In this document: piece by piece, positions 1-9,159 of the stretch
Layout of the letters: each line of letters begins with the position of its first letter
Numbering within the stretch: position 1 is the first letter of the stretch
Assembly (NCBI GenBank): GCA_003427395.1
Contig: BFEA01000106.1
Span: 851,831-877,404, forward strand
DNA from: Chara braunii
Taxonomy: Eukaryota; Streptophyta; Charophyceae; Charales; Characeae
Direction: 5' to 3'
DNA: 25,574 bases
The notes under the pieces: model-generated
Seen by the model: only the letters and a program-made list of their open reading frames with translations
What the model was told of the DNA's origin: nothing
The model's database searches: none
Translations under genes and position numbers: made by a program

Positions 1-640
1 CAACATGCTTATCACGAGTTAAGGCTCCACAAGGAGTCCACAAGGAGGGGCAAAACCCTGTCGGAGGTCCACTTGAGGAATAACAAACGTGCGGGCATCG
101 GAATGTGCGGACCTGCTATGAGAATGCAACAGAAAAATTCCCATGAGAAACGAAAGTTGAAAAAATATTCCATAGAAAAAATATCCTTCATATTTATAAA
201 TTATCATTTCAATGTTCGTCCAATTCTAAAATTTACAGTTTTATTTGATAAATTATCGTCTAAATACGAGTTTTCCCTTCCAACTACATCTATTTGTTCA
301 CGTGGAATGAGCGGCTGGACGAGTTTATGAAATGTTTTAATTAAACTTTCATTCTATTACAACATCTTATAATTTAAATTGGATTAACCTATTTATGACT
401 GAAAATCCTTACTTAGAATGACAGTCCAATTAAAATATTTTATGAACTCATCCAAACTTTCATTCCCTCTCTAGCATGCAGTTCAAATAAGAAGAGGTAC
501 CCCATTCTTGGAAGGAAAGTTTTCAAGTAAGACGGAAAATTGTAAAATTGGAATGACATGTTTTAAGATGGAATGGAAATTTGAAATTTAGAATGTAATT
601 TTACTATAGAATGATTATTTAATTCCTTGAAATTTTTCTG
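1..640. other. AT-rich stretch with no recognised gene
   Basis: I see no coding pattern here. Short internal similarities are visible: TTTATGAA followed within about 12 bases by AAACTTTCATTC occurs near 325-355 and again near 439-466, and GAATGACA recurs near 415 and 550. This looks like the decayed non-coding part of a repeat, but no terminal repeats or target duplications are evident. Confidence 0.5.
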
Positions 641-876
641 TTTTGACCCATAGTGGATATGGTCATCCGCAAGCGATTGACAGGGGTGGCGATCTTGTCG
701 TCCAAGTGAAAGCGGATGACATCCATGAGCTCGAGGCCGTGTGGGGCAGCCCTAAAGGTAGGGTCAAGATCAGTCGAAGTGTCGTCGTCGTACTCGAGTG
801 CACTGTAGTGCCGAGAGAATGGTGCTTCATGCTGAGTTGGGCGGTGAAAACGATCAGCGGAAAAGAAACAACCTCA

Positions 877-1250
877 AGTGGTACTGTGAGACTTAGTGGT
901 CACGTTGGAAAAACGACCGTGCATCCTCTGATACTGACGAGCGGACTCGTAAGCCTGCAACGCCGAGAAGAACATCTGCCTCCATAGCTCTATGCGGTAG
1001 TCCTCTGACCGAGTGACAAGAAACCGGTCGGTGAGAGTAACCTTGGACAAGAACGTCTCATCGCAAACAAGATGGAAGTCCTGAAACACCTAGATGTGGC
1101 GCTCCAAGTCGGCCGGTGCAATTAACCCAACCATTTGGTTTGGGTGACTCGATCTAGGGCGTTGGTTGTATCATGGTGATCGCCAAAACGGTATTGCAGG
1201 AAGACTGTGAAATCCGCGAAAGTGAGAGCCTCACCCGTGTGGATTATAGA
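877..1250 (-). pseudogene. Decayed Ty3/Gypsy-like gag fragment
   Basis: Read on the minus strand, two pieces in different frames join into something resembling the capsid (gag) region of an LTR retrotransposon. The first, about 1250-1140, reads ALTFADFTVFLQYRFGDHH and continues through LDRVTQTKW. After a frameshift near 1125, the second reads DLERHI, a stop, then VFQDFHLVCDETFLSKVTLT and later EDYRIELWRQMFFSALQAYE. The order of an aromatic-rich F..FLQYRFG segment, a L..VTQTKW helix, a long helical F..F segment and a terminal charged helix is typical of Gypsy gag. The frameshift and the stop show it is broken. No zinc knuckle, protease, RT or LTR was found nearby. Assignment is by protein style only; an unrelated decayed gene is possible. 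Confidence 0.42.
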
Positions 1251-1309
1251 GACGATGGGTATAATAGCTTTCCCACGCGGCGAAAGGGCTGCCTCGCAAT
1301 TTGGTATCA

Positions 1310-1500
1310 GACGGTTGACTTCATATTACTCTCATAGGGAGGGTAAACAAAATTGAGTGAATCTACCACTAAAATGTGGAAAAGTACACTACCTGAATAT
1401 ATGAAAGCATAGAAAAGCAAAAACGAGAGGGAAAGAAGGTCATGTAACGAGAAGGGGGAGATGGAATGAAGAAGGGAAACTTACCTGCTCAGTCGTCTAC
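1310..1500 (-). repeat. Module paired with 8455-8580, copy 1
   Basis: On the minus strand this holds a 5' splice-site-like junction (GACTGAGCAG/GTAAGTTT near 1489), a short intron-like stretch ending CCACATTTTAG near 1370, then TGGTAGATTCACTCAATTTT. The segment at 8455-8580 has the same order and about 75 percent similarity over the acceptor and following 45 bases (TTTAGCAG then TGGATTCATTCGATTTT). The encoded strings are similar too (VDSLNFVYPPY here, VDSFDFVHPI there). This copy runs straight into the gag-like piece, so the module is probably part of a dispersed retroelement or duplicated gene rather than a unique gene. Confidence 0.45.
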
Positions 1501-1595
1501 GGCCGCCGCTGCTCCCGGACGAACAGAAACCCAGGCTCCTTCTACATGTATCGATCCAAAAAAGTGAACTGTATACTACATCCATCTTTACTAAT

Positions 1596-1720
1596 TTGTT
1601 ATTATTATTGTTATTATTATTATTTTATATTTTTGTTATTATTATTATTGATTGTTGTTGATATTATTGTCAGTATTGATGTTATTTTTACTATTATTTT
1701 GATTTCAATTTATTCGGTCT
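1596..1720. repeat. Degenerate (ATT/GTT)n microsatellite
   Basis: About 120 bases of TTATTATTATTG-type trinucleotide repeat with interruptions. It is one of several ATT tracts in the first 5 kb (others at 3101-3123, 3732-3783 and about 4700-4735). Confidence 0.85.
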
Positions 1721-2429
1721 TGCATCCGCTATTTGCCATATGCGAGGGTGGAGGCTTGATGGATGTGCAACGCATCCGCCGACGACGCAAAGGACCAATC
1801 CGTCATCCGCCCCACTTGTTGAATAGGTGCATGTGCCTATCATTTTCCTTATGATTGAGGTCTCAATACACTGCGCATCGTGCCTGGTCGTCTGCGCAGC
1901 GATTCCGCTGCGTTTAGAGTGGGGGCTATGAATGCTACCGACCTCTGTCTCTTGAGGGTCGCTTGCGTCAAGCTCAATGGGTGTTGCCGATGGCAACAGG
2001 CGCATCTGGATCCAAAAGAAGAGGGGGATGGTGAGCGACAGAGGATGGAGCGACAGATAGCGGCAATCATGACAGACATAGACAGGCAACCGAGATACAA
2101 TTCGACAGCCAGGCAGACATGTTTGACACATTCGGACAGACAGACAGATAGACACGAAAAGAGAGAGCGCGCATGCATAAAGAAGAACATATGGGATAGA
2201 GAGAAGATAAAAGACGAGAGAGAGGAGAGGAAGACAAAGGGGGGAATGGAGAACAAGAGTCACCCACCTTTGATGAGGATGCAGCTATTGGGTTGCTGTG
2301 TCCTGCACTGATGAGTGTTTGATGACTGGATCTCCGAAAATAGTTTAATGTGATAATTTAGTGAGGTTTTTGAGTTGTGCATACCTGAACTCTGCAACCT
2401 TGGTCTCCACTGTGCATTTCGGGTGATCT

Positions 2430-2430
<1 letters not shown>
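1721..2430. other. No recognised gene; purine-rich part
   Basis: Both strands carry overlapping open frames of 100-190 codons here, but none has a recognisable motif. Their compositions reflect a GA-rich strand (roughly 2030-2250, with GACAGACAGACAGATAGA near 2137), so the frames are most likely compositional. Confidence 0.45.
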
Positions 2431-2431
<1 letters not shown>

Positions 2432-2494
<63 letters not shown>

Positions 2495-2509
2495 TGCGTG
2501 TGTGTGTGT
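2432..2509 (+). repeat. (GT)n microsatellite
   Basis: About 78 bases of GT dinucleotides, with single-base interruptions (TATG and GCG) near 2487-2498. Any open frame across it is a simple-repeat artefact. Confidence 0.97.
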
Positions 2510-3095
2510 TGTCCTATTCATTGGATGCTCAAAACAAGCATGACTGTAGACTGTTTCATCAGACTTTCACCGATTCATTAGGAGGATGAACCGCGACAAT
2601 CTGCCCATGACGCATTTGACTGATGATTAAGGATTTGTCGTGTCACCCAGAGTTAGCGATACACCTGAGGAAAGTGGTGAACTTACTCACGCCAACCCTA
2701 CAGTCCCAGCAGTCTGTCGGCCCACATCCTTGACAAGAACGACAATAGGTATGAGAAACTAGACTGACGCTATGGGTATGTGTATGTGGGGATGTCGTAA
2801 GAAAAGGATATAGAGGAAAGACGCGTACCTCGCCTCGACAATAGTTACCGGGGTCGACATTTCCATGCAGTTGGTTCTGTTGCTGAAGTCGACAGCTTCC
2901 TTGTCAATTTGTAAGCTGACAGTTGCTGCATATTTAGTCTGGGCGCAAAAACACCAAGTGGGGGAAGGGCTGAGCACTTATGTTGGTGATGGCGAGAGTA
3001 TGCTCTCACTGTATTATTGCTTTCCGGAGAGTGTAGGACTTCCAGGCTTTCAATATGTTTTCGCAGTCTGTAATCTGTTATTCTGCCATTCCCCA
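2510..3095. other. No recognised gene
   Basis: Mixed-composition sequence. Overlapping frames of 70-100 codons exist on both strands around 2760-3100 without a recognisable domain. No repeat copy elsewhere in the window was spotted. Confidence 0.4.
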
Positions 3096-3100
3096 TTTTT

Positions 3101-3270
3101 ACATTATTATTATTATTATTATTTCAGTAGTTGTGACCCCAGGACGTGGGTTGATGAGCCCAGGGCGCATACGGCGTGAGGCCGGCACATTACGAGGTGG
3201 CCACAGACCGCTGAAAACGCGACATAGTCGCTTCGTCCACATGCAGGCACTGAGCGGCGGGGTTATGCTT
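3101..3270 (+). repeat. (TTA)n plus 120-bp module, copy 1
   Basis: A (TTA)n tract (3101-3123) runs into TTTCAGTAGTTGTGACCCC and then a GC-rich module at about 3139-3265 containing CGTGGGTTG, GCGCATAC, GCGTGAGGCC, CACAT and GGCACT in that order. The same words in the same order recur at 3982-4110. A piece in inverted orientation (GGCCTCACGCC) sits at about 3814-3826. Confidence 0.6.
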
Positions 3271-3280
3271 TGCATTCAAC

Positions 3281-3378
3281 AGAGAGAGAGAGACAGAGTG
3301 AGAGAGAGAGAGAGAGGAAGGGATAGAGAATTGGCTGCATGTGTTAAATATATGTATATCTAGTCAAATGAAATATAT

Positions 3379-3415
<37 letters not shown>
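3281..3415. repeat. (GA)n and (AT)n microsatellites
   Basis: AGAGAGAG runs with interruptions occupy about 3281-3318, and an (AT)n tract covers about 3388-3415. A further GA-rich run lies at about 3555-3582 and ends at a minus-strand GTAAGA splice-donor-like word. Confidence 0.9.
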
Positions 3416-3418
<3 letters not shown>

Positions 3419-3731
3419 CGTGAAAATAGAACTGCCCAATAAACTGTAGGCAGAGAGGGAGAAGAGGATAACAGACGAGTGGCTGCGACAAACAGTTTCG
3501 TCGGAATTTCACCAACTCAACACAAACACACACACATAATAGAGAAAAAAAGAATAGAGGGAGAGAGAGAGAGAAAGAGAGTCTTACCGGGTCGCGGATG
3601 ACTGCTGTCGCACCAGCTCTGCGACTAGCTCCCCGAGTACAACACACCCCTTCCGTTAACTGTATCGAGCCGGGAAAGAAGGCTTATATACGTTAATTGA
3701 TTACTACTATTAAATTACTATAGCTATTGTT

Positions 3732-3732
3732 A

Positions 3733-3781
<49 letters not shown>

Positions 3782-4110
3782 ATTAGAATTTCAGTAACTG
3801 GTGGCCCCGACAGGCCTCACGCCCGCCTCTAAATGAATGCAGGCCCGAATGACCACGAGGGGCCTTTACCTCAGTACTTGTCGATATGAGACTTGGACAG
3901 TTACTGTAGGCTAGCTGGTTGAAGTGCAGCCTGAGCATCACTCTGAGCCTTTCAGGGACAGCAGGTGCATCAGGCAGCTAAGCCCGGGGCGCGGGTTGTT
4001 GCGCCCTGGACACATACAGCATGAGGCCCACATAGTGAGGAGGGGTCGCAGGGCACTAAGGATGCAACATTGCCACCACTTCCACGCACGGGCACTACGT
4101 GGCGTGCGTC
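3732..4110 (+). repeat. (TTA)n plus 120-bp module, copy 2
   Basis: A longer (TTA)n tract (3732-3783) runs into TTTCAGTAACTGGTGGCCCC, the same lead-in as copy 1. The GC-rich module follows later, at about 3982-4110 (GCGCGGGTTG, CACATACAGCATGAGGCCCA, GGCACTACG). The separation of lead-in and module by about 180 bases shows that an insertion or rearrangement has occurred relative to copy 1. Confidence 0.6.
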
Positions 4111-4580
4111 ACTGCCAAACAGCAGGATGCTAGCGAGCTATGAACAGGCATGCAGAGTAACAAACATGCGCCCACACATTCTTCCAGGCAGGCAGGGCAG
4201 CGATCACACATATGGTCCTTGAGACACGCATGCAAGACAGTGAGTGGGTTGCTGCGACCAGGGCTGTGTGGCGAAAGTAAAGGGGTACATATATGCCAGA
4301 GAAGAAAGAAGGAGAAGAGAAAGGAAGGAGGAAGAAAGTAAAATGAAGGAGGGACAAATGATGAAGAGGGCGAAATGACTGGTTTTGATGGTTCATACGT
4401 TTTTTTTTTCTTTTTATTTATAAAAAGATAAATTATTTATTGAAATACGAATATGCTTAATACTATTGCTTTCCAACAATTTATTATTAAATTTATTTAT
4501 TTGTGGTTGTTGTCTTTGATATTTACTGTCATTTATTGATCAACATCATGGGTAAGGAGGCGGATCAGATGTGGAGGGAA
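4111..4580. other. No recognised gene
   Basis: Purine-rich at about 4295-4375 (AAGAAAGAAGGAGAAGAG-type sequence), T-rich at 4399-4425, then AT-rich to about 4540. No coding pattern is recognised. Confidence 0.4.
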
Positions 4581-4585
4581 GGAGT

Positions 4586-4871
4586 GAGGTACCAGAGAGA
4601 GACGTCGCCACCGTGTGACGGTGCCGACCTCCATCCTCCACTGTTCTCTCTTTGATTTAATCCCCTCATTTCCTTTTTGTTCTTATATCTGTCCAGCAAA
4701 TATTATTATAATCATTATTATTGTTATCATATTGCTATTGAAGGTAATAAGGGGGGTCAAATATGAAGAAGTACGGGGCACTATAGAGGAGAGAGACATC
4801 GTCACCGTGTGACGGTGCCTACTTCCTCCATCCTTCCCCATTCTCCCATGTTTTAATCCTTTCATTTTCCT
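4586..4871 (+). repeat. Two direct-repeat units with a shared ACCGT hairpin
   Basis: Two units of about 90 bases (4586-4673 and 4776-4871) share AGAGAGACRTCG, the perfect hairpin CACCGT-GTG-ACGGTG (4609-4623 and 4803-4817), TCCTCCATCC and TTTAATCC near their ends. They are separated by an ATT-rich tract at about 4700-4735. The hairpin is identical in both, while flanking bases have drifted. No coding content is recognised. Confidence 0.7.
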
Positions 4872-5244
4872 ATGTTTTCACAACTATCTGAAATGGTATG
4901 ATCTCTCTTAATCGAAAGTCTACTTTATGGAGAAGGATGACCGAACGGACAGACACAACAGGGCGATTGCGGGACCTTTGCCGGAGTTCAGGAGGAACTC
5001 TGGAGGCAGGGGACCATGAGGTACGCGGTGCCTATTCCTTTCCCATATACCCTTATAGGATACAACCATCTATTGGACTGCGTGTATGACTGTATGACTT
5101 ATTGTTTGTGTTTTCTTCGGGACTAAACGTATCAAAAAGGGAAAAAAAATAAAATTATATGATTGAAATAAGAATTCTGCCTGAAGTAAGGAAGGAACCT
5201 AGGAGAACCAAGAAGGAACCTAGTCTGCTTGGGTTTGGGAGACA
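4872..5244. other. No recognised gene
   Basis: Unremarkable sequence leading into the hairpin array. GGAACCTAG occurs twice near 5195 and 5215. No coding pattern is recognised. Confidence 0.4.
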
Positions 5245-6584
5245 AAGCCATGTGATGGAGGCTCCCGTGGAGTCGTCACACTGCTTGCTTGAACTAACTA
5301 AAGTGAGTGATGTGATACTTTCAGGTATATTCAACTGACTAAGTAACGATTTGATGAAATGTCTGTTTGACTCCAACATTGGTAACGGGAAGCCGCCGTG
5401 CGATTTCCTTGTTACTTTACAGACTCGATCTAAGAGGTAATTCGATACTCCCGACTCACAAAAGCAAAGGTAGTAGGAGGCTCCCGTGGGGCTCTCCGAT
5501 CACCTATCGGACTAAGCTTGGAAGGGAAATAACTATTCACTGGGTGAGTACACCAACTCCTATGTCTAGGACGATCCGTCCGACTCGAAGATGAAAAAAA
5601 TGAAGTTTCCCGTGGGAACAACCTTATCTCCAGCTAAACGGTCTGCTTGGTATGGAAAAAAAAGTAAGGAAATAGTTCTGTAGAAACCAATTTCACCACT
5701 AACTAAACTGTGTATAATGAAAGTCATGTGACAAGAGGAATGAGGGTTTCCGTGGGGTCGGCATACCTCTTGTTCATTCGTGATGCATAGGCCAGGTAGG
5801 TGAAGGGTCAACTTAACTAAGAGTTGTTTTGACTGATCTTCTACACATCAAACTAGTAGTAGGATAACTCCCGTGGGGTCATCCTAATACTTGTTTGATT
5901 CGGGGGTCAACTAACGAGGGAAGGGATAAGGTGACTGTGTTTTGGGCAGTACAGGGATACTATCGTGTGACTAACCCTACTACTTGCTTGGGTATGACTG
6001 ATGGATGGTATGAATAAGTAGTAACGATCTATCTGTTTAACATTGAATGAGGATATGAGAGGCTCTCGTGGGGTCATCCTATTGCTTGCTTGGCTCCATC
6101 TTAACAAGCCAGGTAAGATACTCCAGCGAAAGGAGGACCTGGTGTTTGCCCGAGTCCACTAACTTAGTCATAGTTTGTCTATCTTTGAGAAAGTGGTAGG
6201 GTAAGTCCCGTGGGGTCATCCTATTACGCTCTTAAGGATAGGCTGAGGTAATAGGAGACTTCCGTGAAGAGCTACCTGTTACTAACTTGAATTTTGTATT
6301 GATACCCGGATCTGGAATGTTTTCTGGATGTTAAGTCAAGAGTTGAGATGGTTCGACAAATGCCTCTTAACTACTTGTTTTAACTAGTAAAAGGATACTC
6401 TCATATGAGTTATCTGGTCGATTGCATAAGATCGTTTAAACTGAGTAATTGCCTAAGGACTGCATGGACTTTGAAGGGTCGCTGAGTGCTCCCTTGGGGC
6501 GACTCGACTACTCATTTGAGTAACCGTTTTGTCTGGAATTGATCAAGTAGTGGAAGATTCTTGGGTGAATCAACCTACTACTTG
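5245..6584 (+). repeat. Array of 13 imperfect hairpins, mostly with CGT loop
   Basis: Thirteen hairpins follow one another at about 54-142-base spacing. Loop centres are near 5267, 5398, 5486, 5612, 5752, 5873, 5965, 6068, 6210, 6264, 6403, 6494 and 6563. Ten have the loop triplet CGT closed by paired bases; 6403 has CAT, 6494 has CTT, and 6563 has a larger loop. Upper stems differ but pair: CTCC/GGGG at 5486, GTTTCC/GGGAAC at 5612, CTTC/GAAG at 6264, CGC/GCG at 5398, GCTCC/GGGGC at 6494 and GATTC/GAATC at 6563. Outer stems also pair, for example ACAAGAGG/CCTCTTGT around 5752. Downstream arms often carry TACTACTTGCTTG. Unit boundaries between hairpins are poorly conserved. No protein frame spans the array. 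It may be a tandem palindromic satellite or a structured transcript. Confidence 0.75.
5847..5899 (+). repeat. Longest hairpin of the array (53 nt)
   Basis: The two arms, 5847-5871 and 5875-5899, pair along 25 positions with about three mismatches around the loop CGT (5872-5874). The inner arm is ACTCC against GGGGT, then AGGAT against ATCCT, AGTA-type outer pairs, and finally ATCAAAC against GTTTGAT. The size is in the range of a short pre-miRNA-like stem, but nothing shows that it is transcribed. Confidence 0.75.
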
Positions 6585-6589
6585 CGTAT

Positions 6590-7838
6590 GTCCGAACAAG
6601 AAGAAGAGAAAGGATAGCGCTTCAGCGGGAGTGACTCCAAACGTCATAAAAGGAGCAGAAAAGAAGGCGAATACCGCGGGGGGAAAAAAATAGAAAAGAA
6701 GAATTTTTGCGTGACCTCAGTTCATTAATAAACTTCTAAGGGAGAAACCGCCACTAGCATGAATTGATCTCAACTAGACTACCGCATAAGTACCAGAGGG
6801 TGTGCTTATCCGCAAGAAAGAAAATGCAAGGACTGAGAGTAGAAGAAGTATGAGTTTCCCTAAGATAACTTTGGACACAGGCAAGAGACTCCTTGAACAA
6901 AAGGAGGAGTGACAGACGGCTTAGGGTAGGTAGAAGCTAGGGATTAGACTTTGGGATGTTGATCCCAAAACTCACAATCCAGATCTAAGGGCATGACCCT
7001 TAGATATCAATAAGCGGAAGATCGAGTGAGGATGTTGAATCTTTATTGACCTGTGTGTGTGCAGGTCCGTGTTTTAATCTACTGCAATAGAACGAGAAGT
7101 CATACATAAATGATTCAGTATTTTGTTATCTCTCCATAACAGGTCGGTCATTGCCGATTCAACTTTTTCCCCTTGACTTGACACCCACGTCTAAAGTCAA
7201 ACCCTGTGGTCAATAAAATTGTCGCATGTGGTCATTGCCTAAATGATCCTAGTCACTCTCAACAGTCCTTTGAAGAAATGTGAGGGGTCTGGGCTTTCGT
7301 CTAACAAAAGATAGAGTTGTCATACATAGTTTGGGAAGTGAGGAACAATGTCTGAGGTGCGGATTGATGGTTGACGTCGTTAGTGCGTGGCATGTGAATT
7401 GTCCTTGCATGTTTTGTGCATGTCTATTTTATTTGTGAATTTGGATTGAACTGGATCTGATCGTCTGAAGAGTCTCGGACACATATCACTTTTGAAAGTG
7501 GGAAGGGTTTCCAACAATAATACCTTCATATTCATTAACAATTATATATATATTTTCTATACTATCTGATGTTCAGTCATATGTTAAGTAGAATAGAATG
7601 TCCTTGGTAACAAAATTGTTTGATTAATACTTTGATCTTAATGGTTAGGAGAATAATGTGTCTTGGAAGCTGAAGCGGAAACAAACAGCCTTCTAAAAGT
7701 TCGACCTGAATATCTAGAAGTCCAGGATAGGGAAAACACATCCTGAACTTGACTTGACTAGTGGGTCAGTTAAGTTATAGACGCCTTACCGCGCGTGCCC
7801 CATTTTGTGCTACAACGATAGAAAAAACGCCCTAGGCC
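6590..7838. other. No gene; several isolated perfect hairpins
   Basis: No coding pattern is recognised. Short perfect inverted repeats are TTTGGGAT/ATCCCAAA (6950-6969), ATCTAAGGG/CCCTTAGAT (6983-7005) and GACCTG/CAGGTC (7048-7067). They lack the CGT loop of the preceding array. A short AT tract lies at about 7542-7556. Confidence 0.5.
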
Positions 7839-8015
7839 GACCTACCTCTACAAAGGCATGTAAAAGCCTTTGTATGTGGGCCGGTAGCTTAACAGGGATA
7901 CGCCTACCTGAGGGTGGTGACAGCCCCTCGGGTAGAGGTAAGTTGTACCTCGCGACGCCCCGACCTGTCGTGGGGCGTCGTGAGAGGTATAGCACGCGCG
8001 CACAGTCGGAGTGGT
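7839..8015 (+). repeat. Structured dispersed element, copy 1
   Basis: Shares with 11895-12060 (plus) and 12955-13090 (minus) the ordered words CCTACCTCTAC, GCATGTAAAAG, GGTAGCTTAAC, GGGATACG and GGTGGTGACAG. It folds well: ACAAAGGC/GCCTTTGT around ATGTAAAA; the 10-bp stem TACCTGAGGG/CCCTCGGGTA (7905-7934, one G-T pair) around TGGTGACAGC; GAGGTA/TACCTC; and CGACGCCCC/GGGGCGTCG. GGTAGCTTAACAGG resembles a Pol III A box, but no convincing B box follows, so a SINE origin is only possible. Open frames across it on both strands (about 60-70 codons) are not conserved as protein in the other copies. Confidence 0.7.
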
Positions 8016-8320
8016 GACCAATTGTTCTTCAAGAAATAAATCCTGCGTGACACGACCGTGAGGTTCAGCGCTCCCCAGCGGGGTGCGGGACCGCCACGCG
8101 CGACAACGTTTCTAAGGTAAGTTCGTTTTTCTTTATTTTATTTTTTTCTGTTTGTTTTTCTTATAATCTATTTTCGATTTCTTTCTTAGATTTTTTTTTT
8201 TTTTCTCTGCTTTATGACTCCCTATTTTTCTGAAGAATACGTCCGTTCGTTGTAGGGAAACGGGTCACAGTTTTTGGAAAGAGCGCTTGAATCTGACACT
8301 CTTGTTGAACAAGATGCGAG

Positions 8321-8322
<2 letters not shown>
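8016..8322. other. No recognised gene; T-rich part
   Basis: GC-rich to about 8110, then T-rich (8125-8205) with AAGGTAAGTTCG near 8113, which would serve as a 5' splice-donor-like word on the plus strand. No coding pattern is recognised. Confidence 0.35.

Positions 8323-8386
<64 letters not shown>
8323..8386 (+). repeat. (GA)n microsatellite
   Basis: About 64 uninterrupted bases of AG dinucleotide. Minus-strand frames through it read as poly-SL and are artefacts. Confidence 0.97.
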
Positions 8387-8389
<3 letters not shown>

Positions 8390-8391
8390 CC

Positions 8392-8580
8392 TTACCTGGT
8401 AGCCCATTGGATTCCCGACAGTAGCAGCCAAACAGGTAAGTTCTCAACCCTCCGACCAGCTTGCTGGCACTTCCGTCTATGGGATGAACAAAATCGAATG
8501 AATCCACTGCTAAAACACAGAAATATACTCTGCCAAATATTTTTGGACCCCCCCCCTAGTCGTTGGTAGCTCACCTGCGC
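8392..8580 (-). repeat. Module paired with 1310-1500, copy 2 (exon-like)
   Basis: Minus-strand layout: a donor-like GGGCGCAG/GTGAGC near 8572, a short intron-like stretch to TTTTAGCAG near 8508, an exon-like 115 bases beginning TGGATTCATTCG, and a second donor-like CTACCAG/GTAAGG near 8392 next to the GA tract. The acceptor region and the first part of the exon match 1310-1380. The donor here and CTTACCTG on the plus strand form an inverted repeat with CAGGTAAG (8391-8398 and 8431-8438). The true reading frame, if any, is not clear; three frames are partly open. Confidence 0.4.
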
Positions 8581-9159
8581 CCGTTCGTTTTGCTGAACGG
8601 GCTGCAGATGGGCGCCCGAATTTGGCACGTTTGACGGCCTGGTGTGGACACGGGCTGCATCAAGGCGGGGGAAGAAGACCCTGCTGGGCTTGAATCTAGT
8701 TCGACTCTGTGAAATGAATTAGAGGGGGGGGGGGGAGGTTGCTCGTTTCGAAAAAACGAGTTGCCCCTTCCAGAGAAACGAAGGGGGTAAAAAGGAAGAA
8801 AAAGAGAGAAATAGAAGAAGAAAAAAAAGGCAGACAAAGAAAAAGCCAATGGCCACGTATGCAGTCGCGGCCACGAAACAGGTGCAACACCAGAAGTTTC
8901 TAGGGGCCGATGGGACTGCGCCTGTTCGTTTTGAGCAGGCAGCAGTAAAATGGTTGAGTTCGGCATTTCTAGGAGCACCTGGCCTGGGAAAACGGCCAGG
9001 TGCTTTTGGGGGTTGATGACCTTGGTCCGCCAATGGGAAAACCAAGGCACCGGGCTCCTGGCCGTTGATTTAGATCGAGGGTCAGGAGCACTGACGAATT
9101 TTGTCTGGCTGTGGGCAAAGCAGCTGCCCACAAGCCTTCGGCTGGCTATGAAAGCCAGC
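8579..9159. repeat. Cluster of near-perfect hairpins
   Basis: Hairpins follow at 8579-8602 (GCCCGTTC/GAACGGGC), 8742-8760 (CTCGTTT/AAACGAG), 8764-8786 (CCCCTTC/GAAGGGG), 8917-8945 (CTG..GCCTG/CAGGC..CAG), 8974-9004 (11 bp, AGCACCTGGCC/GGCCAGGTGCT), 9020-9047 (CCTTGGT/ACCAAGG), 9054-9089 (GCTCCTGGCC/GGGTCAGGAGC with a G-T pair), 9107-9136 (GGCTGTGGGCA/TGCCCACAAGCC with one bulge) and 9141-9159 (GCTGGC/GCCAGC). Two pairs look related: the first and fourth share CTGCGCC and TTCGTTTTG with different but paired stems, and those at 8974 and 9020 share TGGGAAAA in the loop. The minus strand is open for about 200 codons (9179-8571), but its product has no recognised domain and is F- and P-rich. Confidence 0.7.

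Noticed and set aside
643-987. A 114-codon plus-strand frame
   Set aside because: It lies antisense to the gag-like remnant, which gives a better explanation of the openness, and has no recognised domain.
5245-6584. CRISPR array
   Set aside because: Repeats are not near-identical, spacing is irregular (54-142 bases), no cas-like genes, and the surrounding DNA is eukaryotic.
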